From: Mucilaginibacter rubeus
Lineage (GTDB): Bacteria > Bacteroidota > Bacteroidia > Sphingobacteriales > Sphingobacteriaceae
Direction: 5' to 3'
Assembly: GCF_014643835.1 (NCBI RefSeq)
Contig: NZ_BMKD01000003.1
Span: forward strand, 186,001 to 250,000
DNA: 64,000 bases
Under the pieces are notes generated by a model. The model had not been told where the DNA came from, did no database searches, and saw only the letters and a program-made list of their open reading frames with translations. The number at the start of each line of letters is the position of its first letter. Positions within the stretch are counted from its first letter, which is position 1. The translations under genes were made by a program, and so were the position numbers. This document shows, piece by piece, positions 55,254 to 64,000 of the stretch.

Positions 55254-55999
55254 AGCAAATGAGGAAATATTTGATGCTCGTAACCGCTTGCAGCGCTTTT
55301 TTTATATCGATAAGCGGCTGTGATTTTCCGGTTAAACACAAAGCCGGCAGAACAGATACGATGGCTACAACGAAACCGCATTTGATTGCACGGCCGGTTG
55401 TTATTGAAGTTATAGCTCATGATAGGGCAAACTTCGATCCGGATCCCATTTACGATATGACCAAGGGCATATTGAATGATGTGGATGATATCCGTAAATG
55501 GAAAAATCATGTTACCATTTATCTCCACATTCCCAATCCCGAAGATGCACTTAAGGAAATAAAGAAGGCTTATCCCGAAGACTCGATCAAATACTACGAA
55601 AAACCTTTCTACTCATTTAACCGGAAAATGTGCGCGGATACCATTAGCTCTAAACAATGGGAAAATATAGTCATGACTGCTAACCTGGTTAGTGACCCAA
55701 AGCTTCAGCAGGAATATTTAAGCTACCACGCCACGCAGTTTAAAAACTGGCCCGAGGTAGCGAAGGGCTTTTGTAACGCCAATTTTCAGCAACTGCTCGT
55801 GTTCAAAAACGGCAGGCAGTTAATGCTGGTCATCAGCATACCCAAAGGGGAAAGCCTTGATAAGCTAAACCCCAAAACCGCAGAGAATAATCCAAGAGTA
55901 GATGAATGGAACCGCCTGATGAAGAAATACCAGGAAGGCATTCCCGGTACAAAATCGGGCGCGGTTTGGATTGAATTTAAACCTTTCCATACTAATTAA
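55250..55999 (+). CDS. Lipoprotein with L-rhamnose-mutarotase-like domains
   Basis: A 249-residue lipoprotein (lipobox ISGC, Cys24) coupled to GH141 by an ATGA overlap. The C-terminal part (LSYHATQFKNWPEVAKGFCNANFQQLLVFKNGRQLMLVISIP... VDEWNRLMKKYQEG) matches the dimeric alpha/beta-barrel of L-rhamnose mutarotase (RhaM), which interconverts anomers of L-rhamnose. The N-terminal half (PVVIEVIAHDRANFDPDPI to PNPEDALKEI) looks like a second, degenerate domain of the same fold. A membrane-tethered, exported mutarotase is unusual, since known RhaM is cytoplasmic. It may prepare rhamnose or a derivative for the neighbouring symporter. Confidence 0.65.
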   Translation: MKQMRKYLMLVTACSAFFISISGCDFPVKHKAGRTDTMATTKPHLIARPVVIEVIAHDRANFDPDPIYDMTKGILNDVDDIRKWKNHVTIYLHIPNPEDALKEIKKAYPEDSIKYYEKPFYSFNRKMCADTISSKQWENIVMTANLVSDPKLQQEYLSYHATQFKNWPEVAKGFCNANFQQLLVFKNGRQLMLVISIPKGESLDKLNPKTAENNPRVDEWNRLMKKYQEGIPGTKSGAVWIEFKPFHTN

Positions 56000-56022
56000 A
56001 GCATCAGCAATAAGATATAAAA

Positions 56023-57102
56023 ATGAAAATAGGAATATTAGGATTAGGCGAAGGGCGCAGTACCATGTCGGCAGTATTGAAAAGTGAAAAGCTTGAACTA
56101 AAAATGGTATGCGATATGAATATTGAAATGTGCAAACACCGCGCGGAGGAGTTTAACTTTCATCAATACACCACCAGCTACCAGGACATGCTCGATGATG
56201 CCGAAATAGATATCATTGCCATTTACACACCCGATCACTTGCATGCCGAACATGTTAAACAGGCTCTGCTGCATGGTAAACATGTAGTATGTACCAAACC
56301 ATTTATCGATGATTTGAGCAAAGCTGCCGAGCTGCTTGAATTGGTTGAGCAAAGCGGCAAAAAAGTATTTGTAGGTCAGAGTTCGCGCTTTTTTGAACCG
56401 ATGAAAAAGCAGCGTAAAGATTATGAGGCAGGTTTGATAGGGGATTTGATCACGGTTGAGGCTTATTACCATGCCGATCATCGTTGGTTTTTAGAGAAGC
56501 CATGGTCATTACAACAAGCTTTTAAATGGCTGTACGGTGGCTTAAGTCACCCGGTTGATTTTATTCGCTGGTATTTGCCGGAGATTGAAGAGGTAATGGG
56601 CTACGGTATGCTGAGCGCTAACGGCGCCAAAGGTGGTTTGAAAAACCCGGACACCATGCACTTTATTTTTAAAGCAAAGGATGGCCGTATTGCACGTGTT
56701 AGTGGCTGTTACACTGGTCCGGTGCAACCCGTTACCCGCGACAGTGAAATGAGCTGTATTTTACGTGGTACCGAAGGCTGTAGTCAGGGCGATTACATGG
56801 ACCTGCGTTATGCCATCACCGATAATACCGGCGAAGAACGCATCATCACCTGGGAACATAAACTGAAACACTACTTCAGGTTTGAGGGCAAAAGCCACCA
56901 CGCCGGCGAGTATCAAAACTACCTCGAGTACTTTGCCGATAGCATTACCGAAGGCTATACCGCTTATCCCGATATTAAAGAAGGTATTGGCACTATTGCC
57001 CTGCTTCAGGCTATGGACAGATCATTGCAAACTGGTAAGCCTGTAAAGGTTGATGACATTCTTACTGAGTTTAATTTAACCGTAAACGAGTTAAGCGCAT
57101 GA
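56023..57102 (+). CDS. Gfo/Idh/MocA-family oxidoreductase
   Basis: A 359-residue cytoplasmic NAD(P)-dependent dehydrogenase-like protein. The Rossmann motif is GILGLGEGRS (residues 4-13), followed by DIIAIYTPDHLHAEHVKQALLHGKHVVCTKPF, where the lysine of the CTKPF motif is the expected catalytic/nucleotide-binding residue. The second domain carries GGLSHPVDFIRWY with the conserved His. Likely oxidises or epimerises a sugar or cyclitol imported by the next gene's SSS transporter, with which it overlaps by ATGA. Specific substrate not readable. Confidence 0.86.
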   Translation: MKIGILGLGEGRSTMSAVLKSEKLELKMVCDMNIEMCKHRAEEFNFHQYTTSYQDMLDDAEIDIIAIYTPDHLHAEHVKQALLHGKHVVCTKPFIDDLSKAAELLELVEQSGKKVFVGQSSRFFEPMKKQRKDYEAGLIGDLITVEAYYHADHRWFLEKPWSLQQAFKWLYGGLSHPVDFIRWYLPEIEEVMGYGMLSANGAKGGLKNPDTMHFIFKAKDGRIARVSGCYTGPVQPVTRDSEMSCILRGTEGCSQGDYMDLRYAITDNTGEERIITWEHKLKHYFRFEGKSHHAGEYQNYLEYFADSITEGYTAYPDIKEGIGTIALLQAMDRSLQTGKPVKVDDILTEFNLTVNELSA

Positions 57103-58700
57103 TCCTGGGCATGAGCAATATCGTATCGCGCCTCACACTGTTGGATTACTCGGTGGTTGCCGTGTACCTGGTTATCTTGATGATAATCGGGTTTCGTGCC
57201 AGCTTTAGTAATAAAAACAAAAGCGACGAAACGCTTTTCCTCGCCAATAAATCTTTAGGTTGGGCGAGCATTGGCTTTAACATGTGGGGCACTAATGTGG
57301 GGCCATCCATGCTGCTGGCTTTTGCTAGTATCGGTTATAGCACGGGCATAGTTGCCGTTAATTTCGACTGGTATGCTTTTGTTTTTCTGATGTTGCTGGC
57401 ATTGGTATTTGCGCCAAAATATATTGCTGCAAAAGTATCAACCATGCCCGAGTTTATGGGGAACCGTTACGGAGATTCAACCCGTAATATCCTGGCCTGG
57501 TATGCCCTCATCAAAATGCTGATCTCATGGCTATCGTTAGGTTTGTTTGCCGGTGGATTTTTAGTAAGACAGATCCTTGGCATTCCCATGTGGCAATCGG
57601 TCATTGTACTTGTTTCATTTGCAGGCTTATTCGCTTTTACAGGTGGCTTGAAGGCCATCGCCAAAGTAAATGTTTTCCAGATGCTGCTGCTCATTGGCGT
57701 ATCGCTCACTTTAACCGTTTTGGGCGTAAACAAAGCAGGTGGATTATCAGCCGTATTCCATCAAACGCCTGCAAATTACTGGAACCTCATCCATCCGGCC
57801 AGCGATGTTAAATATCCATGGTATGCAATTTTGCTGGGCTACCCGGTATCGGCTGTCGCTTTTTTCTGTACAGATCAGGCTATGGTGCAATCGGTATTGG
57901 GCGCTAAAAATCTGGAGCAGGGGCAGCTTGGCGTTAACTTCATTGGCTGGCTCAAAATATTATCGCTGCCGCTGTTTATCCTCACAGGCATTTTGTGTTT
58001 TATCCTGTTTCCACATCTGAGCGATCCTGCATTAGCTTATATGACCATGGTTACTAATCTTTTCCCTCCGGGAATGAATGGGTTAATTATTGTGGTATTG
58101 ATAGCGGTTTTGATAGGTACCGTCGGCTCGTCCTTAAACTCGCTGAGCACAGTGTTTACGATGGATATCTACGCCGAAAAGATCAATCCTAACGCCACTA
58201 ACAAAGATCTCATCAGGGTAGGGCGTTACACCGTAATTGGCGGTTGTTTGTTTGCAATAGGTATGGCCCTTGCTATCGACAGTATTAAAGGACTTAATTT
58301 GTTCGATGTATTCCAGTCGGTACTGGGTTTTATCGCCCCGCCTTTGGCTGTAGTTTTTTTGCTTACCGTTTATTGGAAACGGACTACCCGCAAAGCGGTA
58401 AATATTATTCTTTCGGCTGGTTCGGCTTTTAGTTTGGGTACGGGTGTGGTTTACCTGTGGGTGTTACCTCCCGATAAGTACAGTTTTTGGCCGCATTACC
58501 TGATGCTGTCGTTTTTCATATTTGTTTTCCTGGCGGCATCTGCCGTTTTGATTTCTCTGCTTGATAAAACACCGGCTGTTTACGTGGCCGAAGAATCCGA
58601 AGCAGAAAATACTGCAAAACCTACCCGGCGTGTAAAAATAGCCTGGCTGCTGCTCTCGATAGTCATGATTGCTTTATACCTCATTTTCAACGGACATTAA
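57099..58700 (+). CDS. Sodium:solute symporter (SSS family), second
   Basis: A 533-residue inner-membrane protein with about 13-14 helices. SSS features include LLDYSVVAVYLVILMIIGFRAS, GWASIGFNMWGTNVGPSMLLAFASIGYS and VGSSLNSLSTVFTMDIYAEKINP. ATG at 57099 overlaps the oxidoreductase stop; ATG at 57111 is an alternative start. It probably imports a neutral sugar such as rhamnose, fucose or galactose released by the neighbouring GH78 and GH2 enzymes, powered by Na+. It is longer and more divergent than the SSS protein at 22492, indicating a different solute. Confidence 0.92.
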   Translation: MILGMSNIVSRLTLLDYSVVAVYLVILMIIGFRASFSNKNKSDETLFLANKSLGWASIGFNMWGTNVGPSMLLAFASIGYSTGIVAVNFDWYAFVFLMLLALVFAPKYIAAKVSTMPEFMGNRYGDSTRNILAWYALIKMLISWLSLGLFAGGFLVRQILGIPMWQSVIVLVSFAGLFAFTGGLKAIAKVNVFQMLLLIGVSLTLTVLGVNKAGGLSAVFHQTPANYWNLIHPASDVKYPWYAILLGYPVSAVAFFCTDQAMVQSVLGAKNLEQGQLGVNFIGWLKILSLPLFILTGILCFILFPHLSDPALAYMTMVTNLFPPGMNGLIIVVLIAVLIGTVGSSLNSLSTVFTMDIYAEKINPNATNKDLIRVGRYTVIGGCLFAIGMALAIDSIKGLNLFDVFQSVLGFIAPPLAVVFLLTVYWKRTTRKAVNIILSAGSAFSLGTGVVYLWVLPPDKYSFWPHYLMLSFFIFVFLAASAVLISLLDKTPAVYVAEESEAENTAKPTRRVKIAWLLLSIVMIALYLIFNGH

Positions 58701-58702
58701 AA

Positions 58703-64000
<5,298 letters not shown>

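Overview
The window is a dense plant cell wall (pectin) utilisation locus from a member of the Bacteroidota. The evidence is a SusC/SusD pair (27283-32289), many Sec-exported glycosidases, very tight gene spacing and few Shine-Dalgarno sequences. Moderate GC content and short inverted-repeat elements between genes make a Sphingobacteriaceae genome (Mucilaginibacter or Pedobacter type) a reasonable guess, but this is inference. All recognised genes run on the + strand except one AraC-type regulator at 25181-26074. I saw no rRNA, tRNA, CRISPR array or transposase.

Layout. 67-4516: cytoplasmic uronate catabolism (tagaturonate reductase uxaB, altronate dehydratase uxaA, a zinc dehydrogenase). 4520-22012: exported enzymes (MGH1-like hydrolase, a uronidase-like protein, GH95 with an inserted domain, GH2, GH78, a five-bladed propeller enzyme, a second GH2). 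22022-26074: small membrane protein, SSS transporter, DapA/NanA-type aldolase and the AraC regulator. 26511-34013: DUF3826 protein, SusC, SusD and a PL1 pectate lyase. 34222-50750: a beta-helix/TIM-barrel fusion, GH140, GH43, a sialidase-fold protein, SASA esterase, GH2, GH78, a second DUF3826 protein and a second sialidase-fold protein. 51033-64000: an STN-like/esterase fusion, exported xylose-isomerase-like protein, GH141, lipoprotein RhaM-like mutarotase, Gfo/Idh/MocA oxidoreductase, a second SSS transporter, a GH78-like protein and a LacZ-type GH2 cut by the window edge.

How the parts fit. The enzyme set (GH78 x3, GH2 x4, GH95, GH140, GH141, GH43, PL1, two esterases) suits a rhamnogalacturonan-type substrate rich in rhamnose, galactose/fucose, apiose and galacturonate. 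GH140 and GH141 point towards rhamnogalacturonan II-like side chains. SusC/D would import oligosaccharides, periplasmic enzymes would strip them, two Na+-type symporters would import monosaccharides or uronates, and UxaB/UxaA would feed galacturonate into 2-keto-3-deoxygluconate. The KDG kinase/aldolase pair and a uronate isomerase are not recognised in the window.

At least five unrelated families of 70-135 bp inverted-repeat elements sit at junctions between gene blocks. One family occurs as an almost identical 152-bp-period tandem pair before the GH140 gene and again before a GH2 gene, where it creates a false N-terminal extension. Candidate novelties are the domain fusions, several propeller or barrel enzymes without a clear family, and a recurring AT-rich motif that may be a shared regulatory site.
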